Both the position numbers and the translations under genes were made by a program. DNA of 64,000 nt from Pseudarthrobacter psychrotolerans. GTDB taxonomy: Bacteria > Actinomycetota > Actinomycetes > Actinomycetales > Micrococcaceae. This document shows positions 44,786 to 54,343 of the stretch, piece by piece; position 1 is the first letter of the stretch, and every line of letters begins with the position of its first letter. The stretch lies in the NCBI RefSeq assembly GCF_009911795.1, contig NZ_CP047898.1:3286001-3350000 (forward strand). The letters run 5' to 3'. A model generated the notes under the pieces. It did no database searches and had not been told where the DNA came from. It saw only the letters and a list, made by a program, of their open reading frames with translations.

Positions 44786-46585
44786 TCAAATACTCAGGAC
44801 GCCCGTGTGTTCGTTCGGGATGGTGTCCAGGGTTGCGTCATGGCCCTGCTTGGTGAACTCCTCGAGGGCTTCGGCCAGTGCCGGCTGCGCCGTGACTTCG
44901 ATGAACCGCGCCACCTCGATCTTGGACGGGTAGGAGCGTACCCGTGCCAGCCGCTGGCCCCAGGTGCGGTCCGCCACATGACCGCCGTGCACCGCCATCG
45001 ACTGCCGCCGCAGCGCCCGGCCCTCACGATCGGCCTTCTCCATCCGCAGCGCTTTGGTGAACGAGGCCATCACCAGCCAGGCGATGATCGTCACGGGCAG
45101 ACCGAAGATCAGCGTGGCGTACTCCATGGTGGTCACGCCGCCGGCCACCAGCATCGCGATGGTCAGCAGAGCGGTAACCAGGGCCCAGAAGATCCGGAGC
45201 CACTTGGCGCCATCCTGGGTCGCATTGGTGATGTTGGAAGAGAAGTTGGACATCATCATGGCGCCGGAGTTGGCGCTGGTGAGGTAGAACAGCATGCCGG
45301 ACAACGTGCCCAGTCCGATCAGGAGAGGCGCTCCGGGGAACATCCCAAGCAGCGCGTACCAGCCCTCTTGCGGGCTGGTGATGGCCAGCTGCGCGAACTC
45401 CTCATTCCCGTTCAGTACCTCGTGTAGGGCACTGTTACCGAAGATACTCACAACCAGGAAGTCGCACAGCACCGGGAAGGTGATTGCGGCGATGACGAAC
45501 TCGCGCAGGGTCCGGCCACGCGAGATGCGTGCCAGGAACAGGCCCACGAACGGACCCCAGGCAAGCCAGAAGGCCCAGAAGAACAGGGTCCAGCCGCCCA
45601 TCCACTCCGAACCGCCTTCCTGGTACGCGAACGTCTGCAGCGTACGTTCAGGCAGGGTGAAGACAAAGCGGCCGATGTTCTCCACCAGGGAATTGAGCAG
45701 GAACGAGGTCTGGCCGGTCACCAGCATGTACAGCAGCAGGGCCGCGGCGCTCCAGATGTTCAGCTCCGCGACCCAGCGGATCGCCTTGTCAACGCCGGAG
45801 GTGCACGCGGCGATGGTCAGTACGACGGCGACAATCACCAGCGCGATCTGCAGCGCCAGACCCTCTTCGAGACCGAACATAATGGAGAAGCCGACGTTCA
45901 GAAGTACCACGCCGATCCCCATGGCCGTGGCCACACCGAAAACGGTGCCCACCAGGGTGATGATGTCGATCGTGTCGCCGAGACCGCCCCGGACGCGTTT
46001 GCCGAGCAGTGGATACAGGGCTGCGCGGATGGACAGCGGAGTGCCCCACCGGTAGGCGAAGTAGCCCATGGCCATGCCGAGGAGTGCATACATGGCCCAG
46101 CCCGCCACGCCGTAGTGGAACATGGTCCACACCACAGCTTCGTGAGCCGCCTCGGCCGTCTGGCCTGCGCCTGCCGGCGGTTTCATGTACTGCGTGATGG
46201 GTTCGGTCACGGAGTAGAAGAGCATGTCGATTCCCACGCCGGCCGCGAACAGGTAGGCCACCCAGGTGAAGAGCTTGTATTGCGGACGGGAGTGGTCCGG
46301 GCCCATTCGGACCGAGCCAACCTTGGACAGCGCCACCCACAGGACAAAGCCGATGACTACGGTGACGGTGAGCACGTAGAACCAGCCGAGGTTCTCCGCG
46401 ATCCAACCCACCACCGTCTTCATGGTGGACTGGGCGCTGGCAGGCACCAGCATCGCCCAGATAGAGAAAGCAATAATAATGACTGACGCGATGATGAAGA
46501 CCCGCCAGTTTACCTTGGGCGCGCGGTCCTCAGTGAGTTCGGCGGGCGCGGTGTCAGGGTCTTTATCGATATTAATGATGCTCAA
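44786..46585 (-). pseudogene. 5' part of a BCCT (choline/betaine-type) transporter, truncated by IS21
   Basis: 599 codons from TTG 46585 carry the full 12-helix BCCT core, with the aromatic substrate motif region (GGWTLFFWAFWLAWGPFVGLFLARISRG in outline) and Na/H-coupled family features. The frame ends GVLSI-stop six bases outside the outermost IS repeat. The missing C-terminal domain is at 41910-42261. Its first codons (SIINIDKDPDTA) match the start of dmmC (SITTDKDPDTA), showing that the gene was joined to a dmm copy. The transmembrane part is intact, so a shortened transporter might still be made. Confidence 0.85.
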
Positions 46586-47340
46586 ATGTCCAACTCCAAT
46601 TCCTGGTTCAGGCCGCGCGGAACGCAGCACATCATGATGGTGTTCGCGGCCTTTTGCTGGTCGGTCAGGTTGAGATCCCGATGCAGAGGTGCCACTCGAA
46701 GTACTGACAGGGAGCAGCCACCCGCAGATGCCTTCAAGGCACAGGCTGGGGATGCTTTTCCTGCTGTTCGAGGGTCTCCAGCAACGAAATGCCGGCCGGA
46801 ACTTCCAATCTGATGCCGCTACGAGCTAGGTTCACAGCGAACCGTTGGCCCTCGTCAATTTCGGCCACGCCGCAGGTTTGTGAATGCAGCGGGCCATTCG
46901 GCCAGCCAAAATCCCGGACATGCGGGAGGACACTGTCCAGGAGGGCAGGCCAGCCCACAGACGTAAAAGGTGGATTCCGGGTTTCCGGGTCGTCAGCCTT
47001 TCGGCCTGACTTTTGGAAAGTGCTGCGGTCATGAATTCAGTCCGGGCCGGGTCCCAGGTCGGGCAGATGATGCGTGGCCGTTGCTGCAGGGGTGAAGGCC
47101 CTGCGGGGACGCCGCACAGAAACCGGTCGCCGAGGGCGAGCCGATGCATTGCCAGGGAGATGCCAGCCCCGCCTGCGAGTGGGAGGACCGAGATGGTGCA
47201 TTCGGAAGCGGCGCCGCCTGAACCCGTAAACGAGTAGGCATTGGCGCCCCCTCCCGTATCGGACCACAAGGCGGCTCCGCGGGACACAGGAAGGCAGCGG
47301 TTCCCCGACCCGGTTGGCAGCTCGCGCTTAGTGCCGGCGC
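46582..47340 (-). pseudogene. Decayed second copy of dmmA start and dmmB
   Basis: Directly after the second cupin, the sequence matches the first codons of dmmA with ATG changed to ACG, then jumps to dmmB codon 37 or so (GEPLP... region). ANAYSFTGSG, ISVLPLAGGAG and AMHRLALGDR follow, then a deletion of the NAD-binding part, then FAVNLARSGIRLEVPAGISLLE and ending QELELDI with the TGA that overlaps the BCCT start. Several frame changes; not functional. Confidence 0.8.
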
Positions 47341-47368
47341 GGCTTGGACGCGGGACGCGTGGTGGGTC

Positions 47369-47749
47369 CTAGGGTGCGAAGGTGCGGTCGCCGGCGAAGA
47401 ACCCCAGGCCATACTCAGGGGTCTCAAACTTGACGGTGGTGCCCTTGGGGAAGAACAGCACGTCGCGTTCCTTCGCGTGGGTGACTTCTCCTGTCGTCTG
47501 GTCCGTGAGGATGAATTCACCCTTGATGACGACCTTCATTTCGTCGTACGTGTACGTGTACACCAACGGCGCGGAAGCCTTCAGTTCGAAGAATCCGGCG
47601 CACATGACCGAACCCTCGGGGTTGTGGAGGGAGTCGCCGATCGCAGAGACCGTCCCGGGCTCGTTCATCGACGGCAGTCCGATGAAGCCGTTTTCTACTT
47701 TGTGGATGGAGCCGGCCTTGCTCAGTGTTCCTACCAGGGTGGTTTCCAT
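47369..47749 (-). CDS. EutQ-like cupin, second copy
   Basis: 126 aa from ATG 47749, almost identical in protein to the copy at 31028-31408 (the visible change is an A/S near residue 36, GTVSAIGD versus GTVAAIGD) and with the same ribosome binding site. It is the only intact gene of the duplicated dmm-type segment. It heads the minus-strand unit with the dmmB relic and the split BCCT gene. Confidence 0.85.
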   Translation of the reverse strand: METTLVGTLSKAGSIHKVENGFIGLPSMNEPGTVSAIGDSLHNPEGSVMCAGFFELKASAPLVYTYTYDEMKVVIKGEFILTDQTTGEVTHAKERDVLFFPKGTTVKFETPEYGLGFFAGDRTFAP

Positions 47750-47945
47750 GGTCTCTCCTATGAATAGTGTTGTGGAAGATTTGTCAGAACTGTTCATCTT
47801 TGTCAGAGCTGTTCAATCTTTGGTGCCTGTAAGACTGCGCTGACGATCAGGTTCGAATTCTCGGGGCGTCGGAGGGATCGCCTCCAAACCCGAAATGTTC
47901 CGGTTTCCGGCGGACCAGCCGAGCCCTCTCTTGAGCCCTCCTGGT

Positions 47946-47959
47946 GTGATGCCAGTCAC
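47946..47959. promoter_or_regulatory. Crp/GlxR-type site upstream of the second cupin
   Basis: GTGATGCCAGTCAC, or GTGACTGGCATCAC in the direction of the cupin, fits GTGA-N6-TCAC. It is preceded in that direction by GACGAACAAA, matching GACGAACAAC before the site of the first copy. Confidence 0.62.
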
Positions 47960-47978
47960 TTTGTTCGTCCCACAAACT

Positions 47979-48004
47979 TTGACATGAACAGATGTTCAAG
48001 TCAA
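47979..48004. promoter_or_regulatory. Near-perfect 26-bp palindrome, candidate TetR operator
   Basis: TTGACATGAACA-GA-TGTTCAAGTCAA: 12-bp arms with one mismatch. The right arm read on the other strand, TTGACTTGAACA, occurs next to the TetR gene at 38763. It lies upstream of the second cupin, 20 bp from the Crp-type site. Confidence 0.65.
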
Positions 48005-48182
48005 TGGTTCAAGACGAAGATTTCAAAACCTTTTCCATGGCCCAGGCAGTGGTCCCCGGAAGGCTTTTGAGTTTGGTGACATCAACATCGGCCCCAGGGG
48101 CGGCGACCACTCTGACCACACCTGACCCGGCACGAAACAGGCCTCCCTACCCGCCGAAGGTACCGCGGAGTAGGGTTCCTCC

Positions 48183-48887
48183 ATGGACATCATCCTGGTA
48201 CCCGGTTTCTGGTTGGACGCGTCGTCGTGGGAGAAAGTGACGCCCGCACTGGTGGCGGCGGGGCACACAACTCATCCGCTGACGCTGCCCGGCCTTGAAT
48301 CTGCCGATGCAGCCCGAGCCGGTATCAGCCTGCAGGACCATATTGCCGCCGTCGTGAATTTTGTGGATGGCCTCGACGGAAAGGTGGTCCTGGTGGGGCA
48401 CTCCGGTGGCGGTGCAATCATCCACGGCGTGGCTGACGCGCGGCCTGACCGCGTGGCCCGGAACATTTACGTGGACAGCGGACCCCTGGGCGAGGGCGGC
48501 GCCATCAATGACGAGCTGCCCGCCGAGGGCGACGACGTGCCGCTGCCGCCGTGGGAGGGCTTCGAGGACGCCGACCTGGTGGACCTCACCGATGAACTGC
48601 GCGTGTCGTTCCGTGCGCGCGCAATTCCGCAGCCCAAGGGTGTGGCCTACGGCCGGCAGCACCTGCACGACGTCCGCCGCTACGAGGTCCCCGCCACCGT
48701 GATTGCGTGCGAATTCCCGTCATCGCTCCTCACGGAATGGATCGACGCCGGCCACCCCTTCACCGCCGAGCTGGCCCGCATCCGCGACGTCGAGTACGTG
48801 GACCTCCCCACCGGGCACTGGCCCCAGTTCACCAAACCTGAGGAGCTCAGCCAGGCGATCCTGGCCGCGGTGAAACGGGCGGGGTGA
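48183..48887 (+). CDS. Alpha/beta hydrolase
   Basis: 234 aa. It opens MDIILVPGFWLDASSWEKV, with the nucleophile elbow GHSGGG in VVLVGHSGGGAIIHGVA, and a late His in LPTGHWPQF, so a Ser-His-Asp hydrolase of the esterase-like group. No signal peptide. It marks the return to ordinary chromosome after the rearranged amine region; the substrate is unknown. Confidence 0.85.
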   Translation: MDIILVPGFWLDASSWEKVTPALVAAGHTTHPLTLPGLESADAARAGISLQDHIAAVVNFVDGLDGKVVLVGHSGGGAIIHGVADARPDRVARNIYVDSGPLGEGGAINDELPAEGDDVPLPPWEGFEDADLVDLTDELRVSFRARAIPQPKGVAYGRQHLHDVRRYEVPATVIACEFPSSLLTEWIDAGHPFTAELARIRDVEYVDLPTGHWPQFTKPEELSQAILAAVKRAG

Positions 48888-48939
48888 GCTTTGCAACAAT
48901 GCGCAAGTAACTTGATCAAGTTACTTGTATAATTGACTC

Positions 48940-49364
48940 ATGACCCTCCAGGCAATGTCCACCGCCTTCTTCGAGACCCTGCATCCGCTGTTGAGGCGGC
49001 TGAACGCAGAACGAACTATCTCCCCGGCAAGATGGGCGTGTTGCGGCATCTGGCCGAGCATGGGCGCGCCACCACGTCGGAACTGGCGGTCGCCGGCCAG
49101 GTTAGCCCGCAGGGCATTTCGCTCGCCGCCCGGGAGCTTGAGCGCTGGCAGTTCGTCGTCCGCGTCCCCGACGCCGCAGACCGGCGCAGGATCTGGATCG
49201 AGCTCACCGACGCGGGGCGGCAGAAGCTGCGCGAGGAGTCCTTGGCAGGGCATGAGTGGCTGGACCGGGCCATCAGGGAGCAGTTGACGCCGGACGAGCG
49301 GAAGACGCTGGAGGCGGTCATCCCAGTCCTGAAAAAACTTGGCTCGGAGGTGTCCGTTGATTGA
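48940..49364 (+). CDS. MarR-family regulator, one apparent frameshift
   Basis: MTLQAMSTAFFETLHPLLRRLNAERTISP is followed after a -1 shift at 49026-49027 by KMGVLRHLAEHGRATTSELA, the winged-helix core VSPQGISLAARELERWQFVV and DAADRRRIWIELTDAGRQKL. Restoring one G gives a 141-aa MarR protein. TTACTTG...CAAGTAA-type repeats just upstream (48905-48930) could be its operator. The MFS gene starts within its last codons, the usual MarR/exporter pairing. Confidence 0.82.
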
Positions 49365-50787
49365 GGCGCGATCGGGCGCACGGCTGATCCCGGCCCTGGT
49401 CTACGCAGCCCTCTCCACGGCGATCGTGAGTTCCCTTGGCATGCTCTTGGTTCCCGCCATCTCCCGGGAGATGGACGTTACGGTGAGTACCGCGCAGTGG
49501 ATGCTCACCATCAACCTCCTGGTCGGCGCCATCGCCACCCCGGTCATGGGCCGGCTCAGCGATGGACCTCACAAGAAGCTGCTCCTGCTCACGTCTCTGT
49601 CGATCATCCTCATCGGGTCCATCATCGCCGCCGCGGCACCGAATTTCACCGTGTTCCTGATCGGACGGGCGCTTCAGGGCCTGAGCTACGGGATCGTGCC
49701 GGTGACCATCGCCCTTGCCCGCCGCTACGTGGCCGCCGACAAAGTGCAATTCTCCATTTCCAGCCTGTCGGTGACCGTTTCCACAGGTATGGGGATCGGC
49801 TACCCCCTCACCGGAATTATTGCCGGGCTCATGGATTTCCGGTTCGCGTTCTGGTTCGCCGCGTTGTTCGTGGTCACGGCCATCATTGTGGTCTTCCGCG
49901 TCGTGCCGGCCGGCCCTGACGAAGGGGCCCCACGGATCCCGTTCGACTTCACGGGCGCAAGCCTGCTCGGCCTCGGTCTCGGCGCCCTTCTCCTGGGCGT
50001 CAGCGAAGGGCCTAACTGGGGCTGGAGCTCACCGTGGACCATCGGCGCCTTCCTCCTTGCCGCTATTGTCCTCACGGCCTGGGTCGCGGCTGAGCTGCGG
50101 ACCCGGCATCCCCTGGTCAACCTTCGGGTCCTCCGGAACGGAGAAGTGCTGCTGGCCAACGGCACGGCGGCCGGCCTGGGTGCCGCCATGTACATCGGCC
50201 TTTCAATCTCCAGCCTGATTGCCCAGGCGCCCACCTCCACAGGATATGGAATTGCGCTTCCCCTCTTCTGGGCCGGTTTCGTGATGTTCCCGCTCTCAGT
50301 AGGAAGCTTCAGCGCCAACCGCCTGGTGCGCCGCCTGTCGCGCCGGATCCGCCTCACGGCGCTTCTGCCGATCGGCGCCGGCGTGATGGCGGCCGCCGGA
50401 ATGCTTCTCTGGCTGGCCCACACCGAACTCTGGGAAATCCTGGTCGGGATGCTGGTGTTGGGCGTTGGAATGGGAACGAGCTACGCGGCCATGCCTGCGC
50501 TGATTGCCCGCAGCGTGGCCACCGCAGAGCTGGGCAGCTCCGTGAGCTTCAACCAGGTCCTGCGCACCGTGGGAAGCTCCTTCGGCACCGCTATGGCGGG
50601 CGCGGTGCTCGCGGCGGACATCGCGCCGGACCTTCACCCGTCCGGTGCCGGGATCAGCGCAACACTCGGCATCGGCGCGGTCCTTTGCGCGGTGGTGTTC
50701 ATCGCACTGCTTATCCATACCTTTGTCTCGCGTTCACCCCGACAAGGCGATATTCGGCCCGAATCCCGTGCAGCGGGTACTCGGTAG
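49357..50787 (+). CDS. MFS drug-efflux transporter (DHA2-like)
   Basis: 476 aa from TTG 49357, preceded by GGAGG; 8-bp overlap with the MarR stop. About 14 membrane segments; MFS loop motif GRLSDGPHKKLLLL after helix 2 and GRALQGLSYGIVPV in helix 4. Such transporters export drugs or toxic metabolites and are typically controlled by the adjacent MarR protein. Confidence 0.88.
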   Translation: MIEARSGARLIPALVYAALSTAIVSSLGMLLVPAISREMDVTVSTAQWMLTINLLVGAIATPVMGRLSDGPHKKLLLLTSLSIILIGSIIAAAAPNFTVFLIGRALQGLSYGIVPVTIALARRYVAADKVQFSISSLSVTVSTGMGIGYPLTGIIAGLMDFRFAFWFAALFVVTAIIVVFRVVPAGPDEGAPRIPFDFTGASLLGLGLGALLLGVSEGPNWGWSSPWTIGAFLLAAIVLTAWVAAELRTRHPLVNLRVLRNGEVLLANGTAAGLGAAMYIGLSISSLIAQAPTSTGYGIALPLFWAGFVMFPLSVGSFSANRLVRRLSRRIRLTALLPIGAGVMAAAGMLLWLAHTELWEILVGMLVLGVGMGTSYAAMPALIARSVATAELGSSVSFNQVLRTVGSSFGTAMAGAVLAADIAPDLHPSGAGISATLGIGAVLCAVVFIALLIHTFVSRSPRQGDIRPESRAAGTR

Positions 50788-52010
50788 TCAGCCAGCCCGC
50801 GCCCTGGACTGCCTCCTGACCAGCCCGAGGCAAAGCACTGCCGCTGCCGCGGAAGCTGCTGCGACGATCCCGAAGGGGACGGCGTCGTTGGCGCCGCCGA
50901 TGCCCACCAAGGGTGCGGCGATGCCTCCGAACGCGTACCGGGCCAGCCCCAGCAATGAGGAGGCCGTCCCGGCGATATCGGGATAATCCTTGAGTGCAAG
51001 TGAGGTGGCCGGCGGGCTGGTCACAGCCACCCCGCTGACCATGGTGAACAGGGACAGGATGATCGCGACCAGCGGCAGGTGCAGGAGCGCCGTGGCCAGC
51101 AGCCCCAGAGCGCCGGCCGCCGTCATGATGAGGCCCAGGGTGAGCGTTCCCCGCTCGGACCACCGTTCAGAGAGTCCGCCCGCGATGAAGCCGAAGACCA
51201 TAAAGCCGAATGAAATCAGGCCGAAGGCCAACGAGTATCCCTGCGGGGAGAGCCCATACATGCCTTGGAGTATGTATGTTGCCCCGCTCAAATAGGCGAA
51301 GACCGCCGAGTACGTGAAGCCGGTGATCAGCACAGCTCCGACGAACACCGGGTCGGCGAGGAGCCGTCGGAAATCCTGGAGCGTGTGGGAGAGGCCTCCG
51401 GTCACCCGCAGGTTCGCCGGCAAGGTCTCCTGGAAGACCACCAATGACGCCAGCAGGACGGCGACGCCGACGGCTGCGAGGAACAGGAAGACTCCGCGCC
51501 AGTCCGTGACGGTTGCGAGTTGCCCGCCGATGACCGGGCCAATGATCGCGGCCAGTCCCCCGAGAACCGTGAGGCGGCCGTAGTAGCGAAGCAGCTTGGC
51601 GCCCGAGTAGACGTCCCGCCCGGCGGCCTGCGCAATGACTATGCCTACGGCCCCGGCCAGGCCCTGGACGAACCTTGCGATGATGAGCGTCTCGATGGTT
51701 GGGCTCAGCGCACAGAGCGCAGAGGTAAGTGTGTAGGCAACGACGCCGATCAGCAGCGGCATCCGCCGCCCCAGGCGGTCCGAAAGCGGCCCGGCCACCA
51801 ATTGGCCGATGGCGAGGCCCAACAGGCAGGCGGTGATGGTCAGCTGGGCGACCGACGTCGTGCTTTGAAGCTCACCGGTGAGCGCCGGGAGGACCGGCAG
51901 GTAGAGGTCCATGGAGATGGGACCGAAGATGGTCAGCAGGCCAAGCACAATCGCCAGGGGCGGCCGACTGCCTGCTCGCGTGCGGGAATCGTGGTTTCGA
52001 CGGCGGTCAC
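50788..52010 (-). CDS. Bcr/CflA-type MFS transporter, one apparent frameshift
   Basis: GTG 52010 opens TAVETTIPAREQAVG, which joins the main frame (LAIVLGLLTIFGPISMDLYL) after one G/C is restored in the GGGG at 51957-51960, giving 407 aa. Motifs are GPLSDRLGRRMPLL and FVQGLAGAVGIVIAQAAGRD, typical of Bcr/CflA multidrug exporters, with 12 membrane segments. Without the correction, translation could begin at the GTG at 51948. Convergent with the preceding MFS gene (no gap). Confidence 0.85.
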
Positions 52011-52208
52011 GCTGGCTCCGTTCTTTGGGTGGGGCAGGACTGGGATTCAGTTCAATACAACCCGGTCATGCCGGTCCTAGCGAGGGCCCTGCTTATCAGG
52101 GGTCTGCCAGTACCTCCCTCTGCTGCGCCAGACAGGCGTAGCATGGATGTCATTTCCGCGCTTATAGCGCTTATGTACGTTTCGGCGGATTCTGGCTAAA
52201 ATGAAGCC

Positions 52209-52475
52209 ATGAGTGAGATGACTGTGACCGACGCGCGAAGCCGGCTCTCGGAGGCCGTCGATACCGCACGGGTGAACCATGAACCGGTGTACCTACTGCG
52301 CCGGGGACGCCGCGTGGCCGCGCTGATCGACGCGGAGGATCTCGCCATTCTGATTGCGGCCGCGGAGGACCTGGAGGATCTCCGTGCGGCGAACGCGGCA
52401 CGAACCGAAATGGACGAAACGGGCGAAGGCCCGGTGCCGTGGGAGGAAGTCAAGGCGGAACTGGGTCTGACGTGA
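52209..52475 (+). CDS. Phd/YefM-type antitoxin
   Basis: 88 aa: MTVTDARSRLSEAVDTARVN, PVYLLRRGRRVAALIDAEDL, then an acidic helical tail that would wrap the toxin. It overlaps the RelE-type toxin gene by GTGA. It should neutralise the toxin and autorepress the operon. Confidence 0.9.
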   Translation: MSEMTVTDARSRLSEAVDTARVNHEPVYLLRRGRRVAALIDAEDLAILIAAAEDLEDLRAANAARTEMDETGEGPVPWEEVKAELGLT

Positions 52476-52732
52476 GCTATGCCGTGCAGCTCGCGCCTGC
52501 CGCCGTTCGGCAGTTGCGCAAACTTCCGCCCGACCCGCGCCGACGCATCCAGGCCGCCATCGAACTCCTCGCCGAGACACCGCGTGCCCCAGGAGCCAAG
52601 AAACTCACCGGAAGCAGCGGCGACTGGCGTGTCCGTACCGGCGATTACCGGATCATTTACGAGATCCGGGACGCTCAGCTGATCGTTTTGGTTGTCGCCA
52701 TGGGCCACCGGCGCGACATTTACCAGCATTAG
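52472..52732 (+). CDS. RelE/ParE-type toxin
   Basis: 86 aa from GTG 52472. YAVQLAPAAVRQLRKLPPDP, a conserved GDWRVRTGDYRIIYEI beta core and a GHRRDIY end match RelE toxins that cut mRNA on the ribosome. Translational coupling to the antitoxin is clear. Confidence 0.9.
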   Translation: MSYAVQLAPAAVRQLRKLPPDPRRRIQAAIELLAETPRAPGAKKLTGSSGDWRVRTGDYRIIYEIRDAQLIVLVVAMGHRRDIYQH

Positions 52733-52809
52733 GGTTGAGAGCAAGTGCGCTATTGGGTAGGCCCGGGGCGGGGGCTTGGATCGCGCCCAGAGTGTGCAAC
52801 GCTGGTTGC

Positions 52810-53232
52810 ATGGATCTGGAGGTGTCGCCCGCGCTCACTATTCCGGCGTCGGAACTCCGCTGGCGGTTCTCGCGTTCGTCCGGGCCAGGCGGTCAGCACG
52901 TCAACACGACGGACAGCCGAGCCGAACTCTCGTGGAACATCGCCGGCTCCGCCGTACTCACGGATGACCACCGGCAGATGCTGCTTACGCGTCTCGGACC
53001 ACGCCTCGTCGCCGGAGTGATCACCGTGGCCGCCTCCGAGCAGCGCTCCCAGCTGCGCAACCGCGAGAGTGCCCTGGCCAAACTCGCCGATCTTGTAGCT
53101 GAAGGTCTGGCACCCGAAGGCCCCCGCCGTCGGGCGACCAAGCCCACCCGGGGTTCGAACCGCCGTCGCCTCGCCGCCAAGGAACAGCGGTCGGGGACGA
53201 AGCGGCAACGGCAGCGGCCGTCCGCCGAGTAG
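52810..53232 (+). CDS. arfB: ArfB-type ribosome-rescue peptidyl-tRNA hydrolase
   Basis: 140 aa from ATG 52810. The catalytic GGQ lies in FSRSSGPGGQHVNTTDSRAEL, and the C-terminal tail is highly basic (RRATKPTRGSNRRRLAAKEQ), as needed to probe the empty mRNA channel. It releases peptides from stalled ribosomes. It lies 77 bp after the RelE toxin gene. Confidence 0.9.
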   Translation: MDLEVSPALTIPASELRWRFSRSSGPGGQHVNTTDSRAELSWNIAGSAVLTDDHRQMLLTRLGPRLVAGVITVAASEQRSQLRNRESALAKLADLVAEGLAPEGPRRRATKPTRGSNRRRLAAKEQRSGTKRQRQRPSAE

Positions 53233-53281
53233 CGCCGGCCTGGCGCCGGCGGGACCAAGCGGCGATCCCGCCGTCGAGCCC

Positions 53282-54343
53282 CTATCCCTGCGGGTTTCCG
53301 CGTGTTGTCGCCGGGGCCGCTTCGCCGGCGCGGCGTCGCCAGGTATACGCAGCCCAGATGAACAGCAGCAGCGCCACGAGGACCAGCCCGGCATGGCCGA
53401 GGTCCAGTTCGGCCAGGAAGGTGGTCACCGGGTCGGTGAGTCCAAGCATCGCGTGCAGTACGCCGGCGATGGTGATGACCGAGATGAACAGGGCAGAAGC
53501 CGCGGACACACCGGTGATGACCATGTTGAAACCGATACGGCGCCGGGGGTCCACAACGGCGCTTCGGTACATCTTCATCATCGCGACGCCGTTCACCGTG
53601 TCGCACAGCGTCATGGCCGCCATGAAGCCGAAGGGCAGGGCCATGAGCGCGACCGGGGAGATTCCGGCGAGGGCGGCCGTCGCTGTGAGGAGCAGAAACG
53701 CGATGGTCGAGGCCGTGTCGAAGCCGAGGCCAAAAAGGAACCCCAGCACAAAAATGTCACGTGGGCGATTAACGCGGGAGAGCGGTTTGTCGAGCAGGCG
53801 GGCCACGAGCCCGGTCGGTGCCAGTTCCTCGCGGGTGACGGTCGCACCGTCCTTGACCCGGCGGTACAGCAAGGCGGTTCGTCGGAACGCGGCGGCGTTG
53901 TAAACACCGATGGTCAGCAGGAACAGGCCTGAGACGGATGCCCCGGTAATGCTCAAAACCATGTTCGCGGACGAGCCGTCGTTAAGTGCCTCCTGAATGA
54001 TGCCGGCACCACTGACAACAAGCACCCCGGCAAGCACAACCACCATGCTGTGTCCCATGCTGAAGGCGAAGCCCACGCTGACGGGGCTGCGGCCCTGGGC
54101 CGCGAAGCGGCGCGTGGAGTTGTCGATCGCCGCAATGTGGTCCCAGTCGTAGCTGTGCTTCACACCGGCCAGGTAAGCGGTGATGAGCAGTCCGAGCACC
54201 ACTGGGTTGTGGTTTGTGCGCAGCGAATCGGCCAGCAGTGCGAGCATAACCACATGAAGGGCGGCGACAGCCGCGAAGGTCACGGCCAGGCGGCGGCCTG
54301 TCGGGAGGGCTTCCCGCTCGTGGTGGTTCAGGAAGGCTTTCAT
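53282..54343 (-). CDS. nixA: NiCoT-family nickel transporter
   Basis: 353 aa with about eight membrane helices. The metal-recognition motif in the second helix appears as KHSYDWDHIAAIDN, fitting H-x-x-D-x-D-H; FSMGHSMVVVL and LGFDTASTIAFLL are further family signatures. It starts immediately after the ureD stop, so it is the last gene of the urease operon and supplies nickel for urease. Confidence 0.92.
   Translation of the reverse strand: MKAFLNHHEREALPTGRRLAVTFAAVAALHVVMLALLADSLRTNHNPVVLGLLITAYLAGVKHSYDWDHIAAIDNSTRRFAAQGRSPVSVGFAFSMGHSMVVVLAGVLVVSGAGIIQEALNDGSSANMVLSITGASVSGLFLLTIGVYNAAAFRRTALLYRRVKDGATVTREELAPTGLVARLLDKPLSRVNRPRDIFVLGFLFGLGFDTASTIAFLLLTATAALAGISPVALMALPFGFMAAMTLCDTVNGVAMMKMYRSAVVDPRRRIGFNMVITGVSAASALFISVITIAGVLHAMLGLTDPVTTFLAELDLGHAGLVLVALLLFIWAAYTWRRRAGEAAPATTRGNPQG

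Noticed and set aside
42241..44790. A target-site duplication flanking the IS21 element
   Set aside because: Only GGG matches on both sides at the outermost repeats, which is too short to claim; the exact ends remain open.
37200..48000. A prophage or integrative element
   Set aside because: There is no integrase, phage structural gene, tRNA attachment site or conjugation gene; only insertion sequences and their remains are seen.
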